Shown: positions 1-5,240 of the stretch, in pieces
How positions within the stretch are numbered: position 1 is the stretch's first letter
Layout of the letters: the number at the start of each line of letters is the position of its first letter
Source: Balneolales bacterium
GTDB taxonomy: Bacteria > Bacteroidota > Rhodothermia > Balneolales > Natronogracilivirgulaceae
Direction: 5' to 3'
Assembly (NCBI GenBank): GCA_007127695.1
Contig: SKYW01000148.1
Coordinates: forward strand, 1-6,313
Length of the DNA stretch: 6,313 bases
Position numbers and translations under genes: made by a program
The notes under the pieces: generated by a model
Seen by the model: the letters and a program-made list of their open reading frames with translations, nothing else
The model's database searches: none
What the model was told of the DNA's origin: nothing

Positions 1-866
1 GCTGCCTCTTCCAGCAGATGAAGGTATTTGAGCAATGTGCGATGATCCGTTATGTGCATCATTTCGGCAAGCCGGCTCAGGTTCGGCACATAAGGGACGG
101 TTGTGCTTATGGCCCCAAGCATACGTTTCAACTGTTCTCGGGCATTGGATGAGACGGACGCGACATAAGGCAGGTCCGTGTCGATGATCAGACTCACGAC
201 ATCCCGGATCCGGCTTTGATACACCCCGACGTCACCGGAAAAAAAGGGGTAATAGCCATGTGTCAGATAATCCCTGAAATGGGGGATGGGTTTTATGTGC
301 CGGATCACGGAATGCGCAAGGTCGGCATGATCCGACAGAATGCGCGGCAGGCCGACCGGCTCCAGGTCTGCAATACCCTGCAAAGCCAGATACTCACGGA
401 ACGAAAGACCGGGCATCAGATATCCGGCTTTTCTTCTGCTCAAATCGCCCTTTCCTTTGTAGAGTTGCAGGATGGAAGAACCCGAGTAGACAACTTTCAG
501 ATCAGGGAAGGTGTCATAGACGTTCTTGATCTCCAGGGACCAGTCCGATTGTTTATGTTTGGATGGATACCGATGCACCTCATCCAAAAACAGATGTGTT
601 ATCCCGTAGTTGTTCAGGTATTCGGCAAGATCCACAATGGAGTTGTTGAAAAAATACGGGGTATCCAGTGAAGCGTACAGCACTTTGACCCCCTGCCGCT
701 GCAACAACCCGGCTCTTTGCAGCATTAGGGTGGTTTTGCCCACCCCCCTGCTGCCCCTGATCTCTATGAGTCGCTGCGACCAATCAATCCTGTCCATCAG
801 GCTTCGCTGAAAGCGGGTATTTGTAGACCGGATCAGTCTGTCACTGGTGGAGAAGAGGATTTCCAT
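1..866 (-). CDS. AAA+ ATPase, AAA_14/DUF4143-type (partial, C-terminus beyond window)
   Basis: The minus-strand frame opens with ATG at 866 and stays open to the left edge, giving 288 residues without a stop. Seen: a P-loop at residues 38-45 (GSRGVGKT), a Walker B strand at 92-97 (LFLDEV), a sensor-1-like strand at 125-131 (VVYSGSS), then an arginine pair in DLSRRKAGY (142-149) followed by LSFREYL. Residues 263-288 look like the start of a winged helix (SRLAEMM...RTLLKYLHLLEEA). This order is typical of the AAA_14 ATPases with a C-terminal DUF4143 domain, which usually run to about 380-400 residues, so roughly 100 are missing here. Cellular role is unknown for most of the family; it is a soluble ATP-binding protein often found in accessory DNA. 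No clear Shine-Dalgarno precedes the ATG, but it is the first in-frame start that keeps the family N-terminus. Intact as far as seen. Family call is firm, function is not. Confidence 0.9.
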   Translation of the reverse strand, partial: MEILFSTSDRLIRSTNTRFQRSLMDRIDWSQRLIEIRGSRGVGKTTLMLQRAGLLQRQGVKVLYASLDTPYFFNNSIVDLAEYLNNYGITHLFLDEVHRYPSKHKQSDWSLEIKNVYDTFPDLKVVYSGSSILQLYKGKGDLSRRKAGYLMPGLSFREYLALQGIADLEPVGLPRILSDHADLAHSVIRHIKPIPHFRDYLTHGYYPFFSGDVGVYQSRIRDVVSLIIDTDLPYVASVSSNAREQLKRMLGAISTTVPYVPNLSRLAEMMHITDHRTLLKYLHLLEEA

Positions 867-886
867 GCGTGATCGGTTTTTTGTGG

Positions 887-961
887 TGTATTACAAAATA
901 TATAATATATTTACTGTAATCCAATACAATTTTTAACCATTTTTATTGTTTTGAATTACAG
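887..961. promoter_or_regulatory. Triple YTGTAATNCA motif in AT-rich promoter region of the ATPase gene
   Basis: Three copies of a 10-base motif lie just upstream of the ATPase start: TTGTAATACA (minus strand, 896 to 887), CTGTAATCCA (plus, 914-923) and CTGTAATTCA (minus, 961 to 952). The last two, extended by one base, form an inverted repeat of 11-base arms matching at 10 positions (914-924 and 951-961). The stretch is very AT-rich. A possible minus-strand promoter (TTGTAT at 929-924 and TTATAT at 905-900, 18-base spacer) sits among the copies. Inference: operator sites for an unknown regulator of the ATPase gene. Chance similarity in AT-rich DNA is possible. Confidence 0.35.
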
Positions 962-1031
962 TTTTATTGCTATGGTCTGACTACAGCCCAAGATGGAACA
1001 ACATGGATACATCCATTACACACTCCCAGCC

Positions 1032-1504
1032 TCACCAGAAATACCTGGGCTCGATGTTGCAGGGGTCGTCAGCCGGAAGCACATTATCCAACCGGATGTA
1101 TTCGTAACGAATGTTGTCGTCGTACGGACTCAGGTGGATGAAATGCAGCATGTGGGCAAATGCAACAGAACGATCGGAAAATACATCCTCCTGAAGCATC
1201 GCGGGTACCCAGGGCCGACTGGGAGTCGAGTCCCATCGGGGCATGGAAATATACGACCGTACCGGTTCAGGGTGTGGATCATATTCTGGGATACGCTGCC
1301 TCTACCCGATAGTTTACGCCAGTATGCATTGGCTTTTATGATGCGGCCTGATATCCGGTAGAACATGATCATCTCCAGTCCTGATTGCGGCACCTCTTTG
1401 CGAATACCGAGCACTCCGTCAATTGGGTCGTAGAGACAAATCGTATGGTGCTGATCCACAGCAAAATCGATTTTCGGAAGCAGGTGTGATACATTCTCAG
1501 CCAT
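1032..1504 (-). pseudogene. Unrecognised gene broken by a one-base frameshift
   Basis: Reading starts at ATG 1504, which overlaps the end of the HIT gene (ATGGCTGA) and has a good Shine-Dalgarno (AAGGGGG) a few bases upstream. The first frame reads about 68 plausible residues (including LYDPIDGVLGIRKEVP and MIMFYRISGRIIKANAYW). Protein-like sequence then continues in another frame from about 1301 (RQRIPEYDPHPEPVRSY) to the TGA at 1032-1034, ending in DDPCNIEPRYFW. A one-base deletion near 1301 would join the parts into a protein of about 156 residues. A TAG at 1302-1304 in the second frame places the shift after it. No slippery heptamer is seen there, so programmed frameshifting is unlikely; a sequencing error is possible. 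I do not recognise the family. No signal peptide or membrane segment is evident. Translation is probably coupled to the HIT gene. Confidence 0.5.
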
Positions 1505-1976
1505 AATCCCCCTTGCCCGGGATGCAATGCCGCACCCCGCCGCGCGGGTTGGGCGTATCGCCGTCGTAGCGCGGGATCACGTGGATGTGCGCGTGGAAGA
1601 TCGTCTGCCCGGCGCTGCGCCCGCAGTTGAACCCGACGTTGATGCCGGTCGGATGGTAAATGTCCAGCAGATACTGCCGCACCCACTCCACCAGCTCCCA
1701 GCAGGCGTCCTTCTCTTCCGGATGCATCAGGAAGTAGTCGGCCACGTGCCGCCGCGGAATCACCAGTGTGTGCCCTTCCGACACCGGATACGCATCCGGG
1801 ATGGCGAACGCCAGACGATGCTCGATGATCTTCGGGGCTGCAGGCGCACAAAACGGGCATCGCGCCGGACCGCGGGTCGGGTCGCCGGCTGGATTGCGTG
1901 ACGGATTGTCGTCAGAACCGCGTGACGAACCGCTCGGCGATGTCGATTTCTCAGGTGTGGATCCGGTCGGACTCAT
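1497..1976 (-). CDS. HIT-family (histidine triad) nucleotide-binding protein
   Basis: A 159-residue protein. The family's catalytic signature HAHIHV lies at residues 128-133 (His128, His130, His132), where the middle histidine of the triad attacks the alpha-phosphate of nucleotide substrates. Upstream are C40-P-F-C43, half of the zinc site seen in many bacterial HIT proteins, the strand HTLVIPRRH (69-77), and GINVGFNCGRSAGQTI (111-126) leading into the triad. The C-terminal GGVRHCIPGKGDY is typical of single-domain HIT hydrolases of about 140-150 residues. The first 38 residues are low complexity (Ser, Pro, Gly, Asp, Arg) and look like a disordered extension. The only ATG before the zinc motif is at 1976, without a clear ribosome site, so the true start could be later at a non-ATG codon. 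The gene is markedly GC-richer than both flanks. Substrate cannot be told from sequence. Likely cytosolic and cotranscribed with the overlapping downstream gene. Confidence 0.93.
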   Translation of the reverse strand: MSPTGSTPEKSTSPSGSSRGSDDNPSRNPAGDPTRGPARCPFCAPAAPKIIEHRLAFAIPDAYPVSEGHTLVIPRRHVADYFLMHPEEKDACWELVEWVRQYLLDIYHPTGINVGFNCGRSAGQTIFHAHIHVIPRYDGDTPNPRGGVRHCIPGKGDYG

Positions 1977-1977
1977 A

Positions 1978-2054
1978 ACGCAAGGTACGCAATACGAATG
2001 CAGAAATCACAGACCTCAGACCTCAGACTTCAGCTCACAGCTCACAAATCAAAC
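1978..2054. repeat. Degenerate 7-base tandem repeat, 11 units
   Basis: Read on the plus strand in steps of seven: acgcaag, gtacgca, atacgaa, tgcagaa, atcacag, acctcag, acctcag, acttcag, ctcacag, ctcacaa, atcaaac. Neighbouring units are identical or differ at a few positions, and the consensus drifts from an ACGCA-like to a CTCAG/CTCACAG-like unit. The array begins two bases upstream of the HIT start codon (1974-1976), so it occupies that gene's 5' leader. Such drifting heptamer arrays resemble the short tandemly repeated repetitive sequences scattered between genes in some bacterial genomes. Function unknown. Confidence 0.75.
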
Positions 2055-2088
2055 CCCGGAAACTCCCGACATACAGCCGCTACACCTC

Positions 2089-2137
2089 CCGGATCCGCCC
2101 GACGCTCCGGTCGATCAGCCCAGGCGTCGGGATCCGG
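2089..2137. repeat. GC-rich inverted repeat (14-bp stem with a 3-base bulge)
   Basis: The left arm is CCGGATC (2089-2095) plus CCGACGC (2099-2105), interrupted by CGC. The right arm is GCGTCGG (2124-2130) plus GATCCGG (2131-2137), with an 18-base loop between. All 14 pairs are Watson-Crick. No T-run follows on either strand, so a standard intrinsic terminator is unlikely. It lies upstream of the HIT gene, in the GC-rich part of the divergent intergenic region, and could be a leader structure or part of a dispersed repeat. Confidence 0.55.
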
Positions 2138-2551
2138 TCCCGCTTCCGGCCGTTCACCGGCGCGGATACCGACAGGAGTCATATTCCCTTGCGCAAGATG
2201 CGGTAAAGTATTATTCTGGATGAAGTAATGAAGTCTAACGGGAGTTACCAGTCTATCCAGGCGCTAATAATGAGGGGATGCCGAGGGAAGCTGGACCAGG
2301 CCATTCGCTTATGACTTACATAATTCCAGAAACAAAGAGAACTTCCCGGGTGGATTGTAAAAACTTATCTGTCAATGGCCGGCAACATCGCTGCTTGCAC
2401 ATAAGTACTCTCCTTTTTCACTCAAGCAAAAAGACAGATAGTTATGCCGTTGTTTCTTTGGGCTTTTACAGCAAGGCCCGTAATGAACTATTTGCATATT
2501 AATAATTATTGGGCATGGTCTTCATCAAAATAAAAATAGCAGGTAAATATC
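2138..2551. other. Intergenic stretch without a convincing gene
   Basis: Together with the repeats to its left this is the divergent gap between the HIT gene (minus) and the membrane-anchored protein (plus). Composition falls from GC-rich to AT-rich near 2190. Short open frames exist (for example 2278-2502, plus) but lack a ribosome site and protein-like composition. GTCTAAC near 2234 fits an integron R-box consensus, but no matching L boxes or partner R box follow. The plus-strand promoter of the next gene should lie in the AT-rich end (about 2480-2540), although no confident -35/-10 pair stands out. Confidence 0.5.
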
Positions 2552-3232
2552 ATGGGTGATTTCTTACTTTGGTTTGGCGGAATTGTGGTATTCATAATTA
2601 TTGTCGGCCTATTTGCCGCAAGAAAGTCAAAAAAGAAAAGACGGCTATATGAGCAGTTTGCCCCCCAAATAGGGTTTAAAATAAATCCAGACCGGTCGGG
2701 CTATATTGAATCGCCCCCACAGGATCTCCTTGATGGCTTTCGCCGCCTTCCGATGGGAAAATACCATACGCACAACAAGTCGTTCTCCTTCATTTTGATC
2801 AAGGAGGAAAAGGAAAGGAACACGTACATCTTCGATTTTTGGGAAAGAAAGCATTCTTCAAGCGGCGTACCCGCGGTAACGTTTACCGCCTTTTTGATGA
2901 ATTCCAGTAAATGTAATGTTCCCAAGTTTGTTATTTGGCCTAAAAGAAAAACCCACTTTCTTCAACGTTTCCAATCAAATGATATTCAAATTGAATCCGG
3001 CGAAATCAATAAATACCATACTTTAAACGGGCATGACGAAGAGGCCGTAAAAGAACTCTTTTCTCAACGGAGAATAAACGCCTATTTTTCTAAAGAAACC
3101 GGACTTTATGTTGAAGGAAGTGCAAACACAATCGCCTGTTACCGTTTGGGAAAAGATATTCCACCGCATGATCTCCTCTCGTTCAATAAAAAGGCAAATG
3201 ACATCTTTAGCCTTTTTGAAGATGCCCAATAA
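2552..3232 (+). CDS. Membrane-anchored protein of unknown function
   Basis: A 226-residue protein, the only convincing plus-strand gene here. Residues 4-22 form one hydrophobic membrane segment, followed by a strongly basic stretch (RKSKKKRR, 24-31), so the C-terminal domain of about 190 residues should face the cytoplasm. That domain alternates strands and helices: FSFILIKEE (78-86), NTYIFDFWE (90-98), VPAVTFTAFLM (106-116), then PKFVIWPKR (124-132), GHDEEAVKELF (160-170), GLYVEGSANTIACYR (184-198) and a C-terminal helix. This layout (strand pairs, a P-x-F-x-x-x-P step, an LF segment, then V-E-x3-x-I-x-x-Y) resembles a widespread uncharacterised family of membrane-tethered bacterial proteins that I cannot name. 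A weak ribosome site (GCAGGTAA) lies about nine bases before the ATG. Base composition matches the AT-rich cassette region to its right, so it may be a cassette gene, but no complete attC follows it. Confidence 0.8.
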   Translation: MGDFLLWFGGIVVFIIIVGLFAARKSKKKRRLYEQFAPQIGFKINPDRSGYIESPPQDLLDGFRRLPMGKYHTHNKSFSFILIKEEKERNTYIFDFWERKHSSSGVPAVTFTAFLMNSSKCNVPKFVIWPKRKTHFLQRFQSNDIQIESGEINKYHTLNGHDEEAVKELFSQRRINAYFSKETGLYVEGSANTIACYRLGKDIPPHDLLSFNKKANDIFSLFEDAQ

Positions 3233-3263
3233 ATGAGATGGATGAGTATGTAAGTGGTAATTC

Positions 3264-3283
3264 GGCCCTATACAGCAGGGACC
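3264..3283. terminator. Possible weak hairpin between convergent genes
   Basis: GGCCCT (3264-3269) and AGGGACC (3277-3283) can pair as 4+2 bp around one bulged A with a 7-base loop. It lies between the ends of the plus gene (3232) and the minus regulator (3314), where a bidirectional terminator would be expected. No clear U-tract follows on either strand, so support is weak. Confidence 0.25.
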
Positions 3284-3313
3284 TTATCGAGGTTATTGCA
3301 AATTATTAAATTG

Positions 3314-3523
3314 TTATACCTCTTGTTTATATTCAAGAATTTCCCCGGGTTGACAATCAAGAGCCTCGCAAATTGTCTCAAGAGTGGAAAACCGTATGGC
3401 TTTGGCCTTGCCTGTTTTGAGAATGGAAAGATTTGAAATCGTTATGTCTACTTTTTCAGAGAGCTCGGTAAGTGACATTTTTCTTTTGGCAAGCATAACG
3501 TCAAGATTTACGATAATAGCCAT
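3314..3523 (-). CDS. Small Cro/CI (XRE)-type helix-turn-helix regulator, YozG-like
   Basis: A 69-residue protein from ATG 3523; a GTG directly before it (3526-3524) is an alternative start that would overlap the upstream stop by one base. The whole protein is one DNA-binding domain: LDVMLAKRKMSLTELSEKVDITISNLSILKTGKAKAIRF holds the helix-turn-helix, followed by STLETICEALDCQPGEILEY, the usual last helices of this family. Small regulators of this kind are typically encoded next to DUF2975 membrane proteins (as in the Bacillus YozG/YoaS pair), exactly as here. The two genes are separated by two bases, so they form one transcript, probably autoregulated. The TAA stop (3314-3316) lies inside GTTATAC (3313-3319), a 7-mer identical to the R' box of the attC at 4299-4432. 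Confidence 0.9.
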   Translation of the reverse strand: MAIIVNLDVMLAKRKMSLTELSEKVDITISNLSILKTGKAKAIRFSTLETICEALDCQPGEILEYKQEV

Positions 3524-3525
3524 CA

Positions 3526-4143
3526 CTACACCGTTAATTTCTGTTCTTCATAAATACGATGACCTTCCTTAAATACGTAACCAATAACAATAATCACGAT
3601 TCCTATAATCATAAGATTTGATAAATCACCAGTCGTTCGTATCAAAGTAAATGGATCTGACGCAAACGCATCAAAGGTAAGCCATTCAAGGTAAAATGCC
3701 CGTCCTAAAGCAAAAAGTTCTGCAAGGACAAAAATCCATCCTACAATAAAGAGTCTCTTATAATTGCCCCTAGAAAAAGGTTTATTTCTTGCAACAGATC
3801 TGAATATTTGCCAAACCAGAAAAGCGCAAAAAATAAACATACTACTCTTCACTATTTTCAATAAGACCAGAAAAAATGAGTGGATGCCTGATCGTTTTTT
3901 TACTTCTTTTACAATTAATCGACCTTCTTGTTGGCGATCAGGTATAAACATTAATCCATCTCTTGTAACGCTGCTAAGTTGATCAGTATTCTCAACAGTA
4001 TATTTAACAGGGAAATCCATACCAACAGGACTGAGTATTGCTATATTAATAATAAGTTGAATTCCTAAAAGAACTGCAGTAATTGCAGCTATGTAAGAAA
4101 TGAAATGAGCTAACGTCCAGTCATTCTGCAATTGTACTTTCAT
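3526..4143 (-). CDS. DUF2975-type four-helix membrane protein
   Basis: A 205-residue protein with four hydrophobic membrane segments at about 13-38, 88-114, 130-152 and 176-193. Between the first two is a polar loop of about 50 residues (likely extracytoplasmic). Between the second and third is the short motif RNKPFSRGNYKRL (119-131), which is characteristic of DUF2975 proteins (N-x-P-F...Y-x-R-L). The molecular role of the family is unknown. It is nearly always beside a small XRE regulator, and here its stop (TAG, 3526-3528) runs into the regulator's start. No clear Shine-Dalgarno precedes ATG 4143; the 150 bases upstream are very AT-rich and could supply a promoter. The gene lies between a possible R'-like 7-mer at 3313 and the attC at 4299, so it and the regulator probably form one integron cassette, read opposite to the attC. 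Confidence 0.85.
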   Translation of the reverse strand: MKVQLQNDWTLAHFISYIAAITAVLLGIQLIINIAILSPVGMDFPVKYTVENTDQLSSVTRDGLMFIPDRQQEGRLIVKEVKKRSGIHSFFLVLLKIVKSSMFIFCAFLVWQIFRSVARNKPFSRGNYKRLFIVGWIFVLAELFALGRAFYLEWLTFDAFASDPFTLIRTTGDLSNLMIIGIVIIVIGYVFKEGHRIYEEQKLTV

Positions 4144-4298
4144 AGAAATAACATTTGTGTTTCGGTTTTTCCTAAGTTCGGTAAATTATTATTGATTAAC
4201 AACAAATATTATCTGTTTAAGGGATAATAAGTGAAAACAGATATAATGATAATTAAAAATAGTTGAAAGGCATTGTGCCTCTATTGGTTCGAACAGAG

Positions 4299-4432
4299 GT
4301 ATAACCAGCGTTTCAACCGGATTTGGCCGCTTATGGTAAAAATTAAAGATTTTCAGAGTTGCGGTATATCTTGCTTTTTATCACCTTAATAGCTGGCGAT
4401 GGCCAAACCGGTTAAACGCCAAACCGTTATAC
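4299..4432 (+). mobile_element. Integron attC recombination site (complete)
   Basis: R'' GTATAAC (4299-4305) and R' GTTATAC (4426-4432) are perfect reverse complements. Between them, GCGTTT (4308-4313) pairs with AAACGC (4414-4419), AACCGG (4315-4320) with CCGGTT (4408-4413), and TTTGGCC (4322-4328) with GGCCAAA (4401-4407). This makes a 19-bp stem with exactly two unpaired bases on the left arm, C4314 and A4321. On the bottom strand these are a G and a T, the two extrahelical bases that integron integrase IntI recognises, and their placement matches the L'' box of known sites such as the aadA attC. The 72-base centre (4329-4400) is a partly self-pairing variable terminal structure. These asymmetries fix the orientation: R''-L'' left, L'-R' right, with exchange expected after the first G of R' (4426). 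By convention the site belongs to the cassette on its left (the DUF2975/regulator pair). Confidence 0.92.
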
Positions 4433-4456
4433 CATACAAACCCACCCAGCCATCAG

Positions 4457-4828
4457 CTATTTCTCTGGTAACTCTGATAGTTTAATTCGAGTATATGCAC
4501 CATGCTTTTTGTCTTCCGGGTGAGGTTCGACTCCTAATATGGTAATCTCTTTGCGATTTGGGCCATATACCCACTAAAAGCGCATCGCTGTTTTCCCCTG
4601 ATCCAAATACGATTGCCATATTTTCATCCCATATTTCTTACTCAATGGTTCTATTTCATGAGTTTTTAATCCTGGATGTTTAGGATTCGCACTCAAGTTT
4701 GCGATGGCTTTACCGAAGCGATTAAATAGTTCATGCTCGTCAGGTTTCAACGTATTGGCTTTGCGCTTCTCACGCAACGAATTCCAGAACGCTTCCATCT
4801 CAGGCACTCCCATTCGAATAGTAAACAT
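4457..4828 (-). pseudogene. RelE/ParE/HigB-like toxin gene interrupted by in-frame TAG
   Basis: From ATG 4828, 84 residues read to a TAG at 4574-4576 (MRF-stop). The same frame then continues without a break for 38 more residues (WVYGPNRKEITILGVEPHPEDKK, HGAYTRIKLSELPEK) to a TAG at 4457-4459. The continuation carries the usual C-terminal pattern of RelE-superfamily toxins (a strand of the form RxFWVYGP-N, ITILG-EPHPEDKK), so the ancestral protein was about 123 residues and residue 85 became a stop by one base change. The part before the stop keeps the N-terminal helices (FWNSLREKRKANTL, ELFNRFGKAIANLSANP) and HEIEPLSKKYGMKIWQSYL. Family toxins are ribosome-dependent mRNases or gyrase poisons; the last strands and C-terminal residues are needed for activity, so the product is probably inactive unless TAG is suppressed. 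It starts four bases after the antitoxin stop. A sequencing error is an alternative. Confidence 0.8.
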
Positions 4829-4832
4829 GGGA

Positions 4833-5090
4833 TTAATCCAGGAGTTTGTTCAGTTCCTCCAGGTCAATCGGCTCAGAGACACTCCCCTTCTTCAGTTGAT
4901 CAACCGATTTATCGATCATTTTCAAAGTCTTTTGCGATATAGCCTCAGGATGAACTAATACTCGAGGGCTTAGCTCAATGGTACCGTCTTGTTTCTCACG
5001 AACCCGATAATACATCGTTTTTGCACCACGAAGAGTCAAACGCTTCTTGGAGTCCAGTCGGGCATCATATTCTTTAATTGATCGTGCCAT
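4833..5090 (-). CDS. Antitoxin with AbrB/MazE-like N-terminal domain
   Basis: An 85-residue protein in the classic antitoxin-first layout, four bases ahead of the toxin gene. Residues 9-46 (DARLDSKKRLTLRGA then YYRVREKQDGTIELSPRVLV) have the D-S-K-K-R-[IL]-T-L and D-G-x-I-x-L-x-P-R steps of swapped-hairpin AbrB/MazE/SpoVT-type DNA-binding domains. The remainder (about 48-85, ISQKTLKMIDKSVDQLKKGSVSEPIDLEELNKLL) is a helix plus an acidic tail of the sort that wraps and neutralises a cognate toxin. Known of such pairs: the antitoxin binds its own promoter and the complex represses more strongly. Nested inverted repeats directly upstream fit that. The ribosome site is weak (AAGCGAAAATT before ATG 5090). 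The reading frame is intact although its toxin is broken. Confidence 0.85.
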   Translation of the reverse strand: MARSIKEYDARLDSKKRLTLRGAKTMYYRVREKQDGTIELSPRVLVHPEAISQKTLKMIDKSVDQLKKGSVSEPIDLEELNKLLD

Positions 5091-5111
5091 AATTTTCGCT
5101 TTAAACTTATC

Positions 5112-5162
5112 ATTAGTGCTTAAAGATAATAAAAAGTGGGATTTCCCACAATGGGCACTAAT
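5112..5162 (-). promoter_or_regulatory. Toxin-antitoxin promoter/operator with nested inverted repeats
   Basis: Inner palindrome: GTGGGA-TT-TCCCAC (5136-5149, perfect 6-base arms). Outer inverted repeat: ATTAGTGC (5112-5119) and GCACTAAT (5155-5162), perfect 8-base arms. A possible minus-strand promoter overlaps them: TTGTGG at 5151-5146 and TATCTT at 5128-5123, 17-base spacer, so the inner palindrome covers the -35 and part of the spacer. It lies 22-72 bases upstream of the antitoxin start. This layout suits repression by the AbrB-like antitoxin. Confidence 0.5.
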
Positions 5163-5240
5163 ACACGTAATTCATAACTTATAGCAACGGATTTGCGACG
5201 TACTTATCTTCCGATGAGGCAGCTTAATACATTCCGTGTG

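Noticed and set aside
216..671. 151-residue plus-strand frame
   Set aside because: It is antisense to the ATPase gene, whose motifs are unmistakable on the other strand.
1290..1306. Programmed -1 frameshift in the broken gene
   Set aside because: No X-XXY-YYZ slippery heptamer and no obvious downstream structure at the required position; a simple deletion is more likely.
1527..2223. Long plus-strand frames across the HIT gene
   Set aside because: They are shadows of a GC-rich gene on the minus strand with a clear histidine triad.
2231..2310. GTCTAAC near 2234 as an attC R'' box
   Set aside because: It fits RYYYAAC, but the following bases do not show an L'' box, and no L'-R' partner follows.
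2465..2493. TTTACA followed by a TATTTG-like -10 as promoter of the gene at 2552
   Set aside because: The -10 match is poor and several equally weak pairs exist in this AT-rich stretch.
2278..2502. 74-residue plus-strand frame
   Set aside because: No ribosome site, composition not protein-like, no recognisable motif.
3233..3319. Possible second attC ending in GTTATAC at 3313-3319
   Set aside because: No R'' box, no TTCAA-type L'' box at the right spacing and no complementary stem could be found between 3233 and 3319. The 7-mer alone is expected by chance about once in a window this size.
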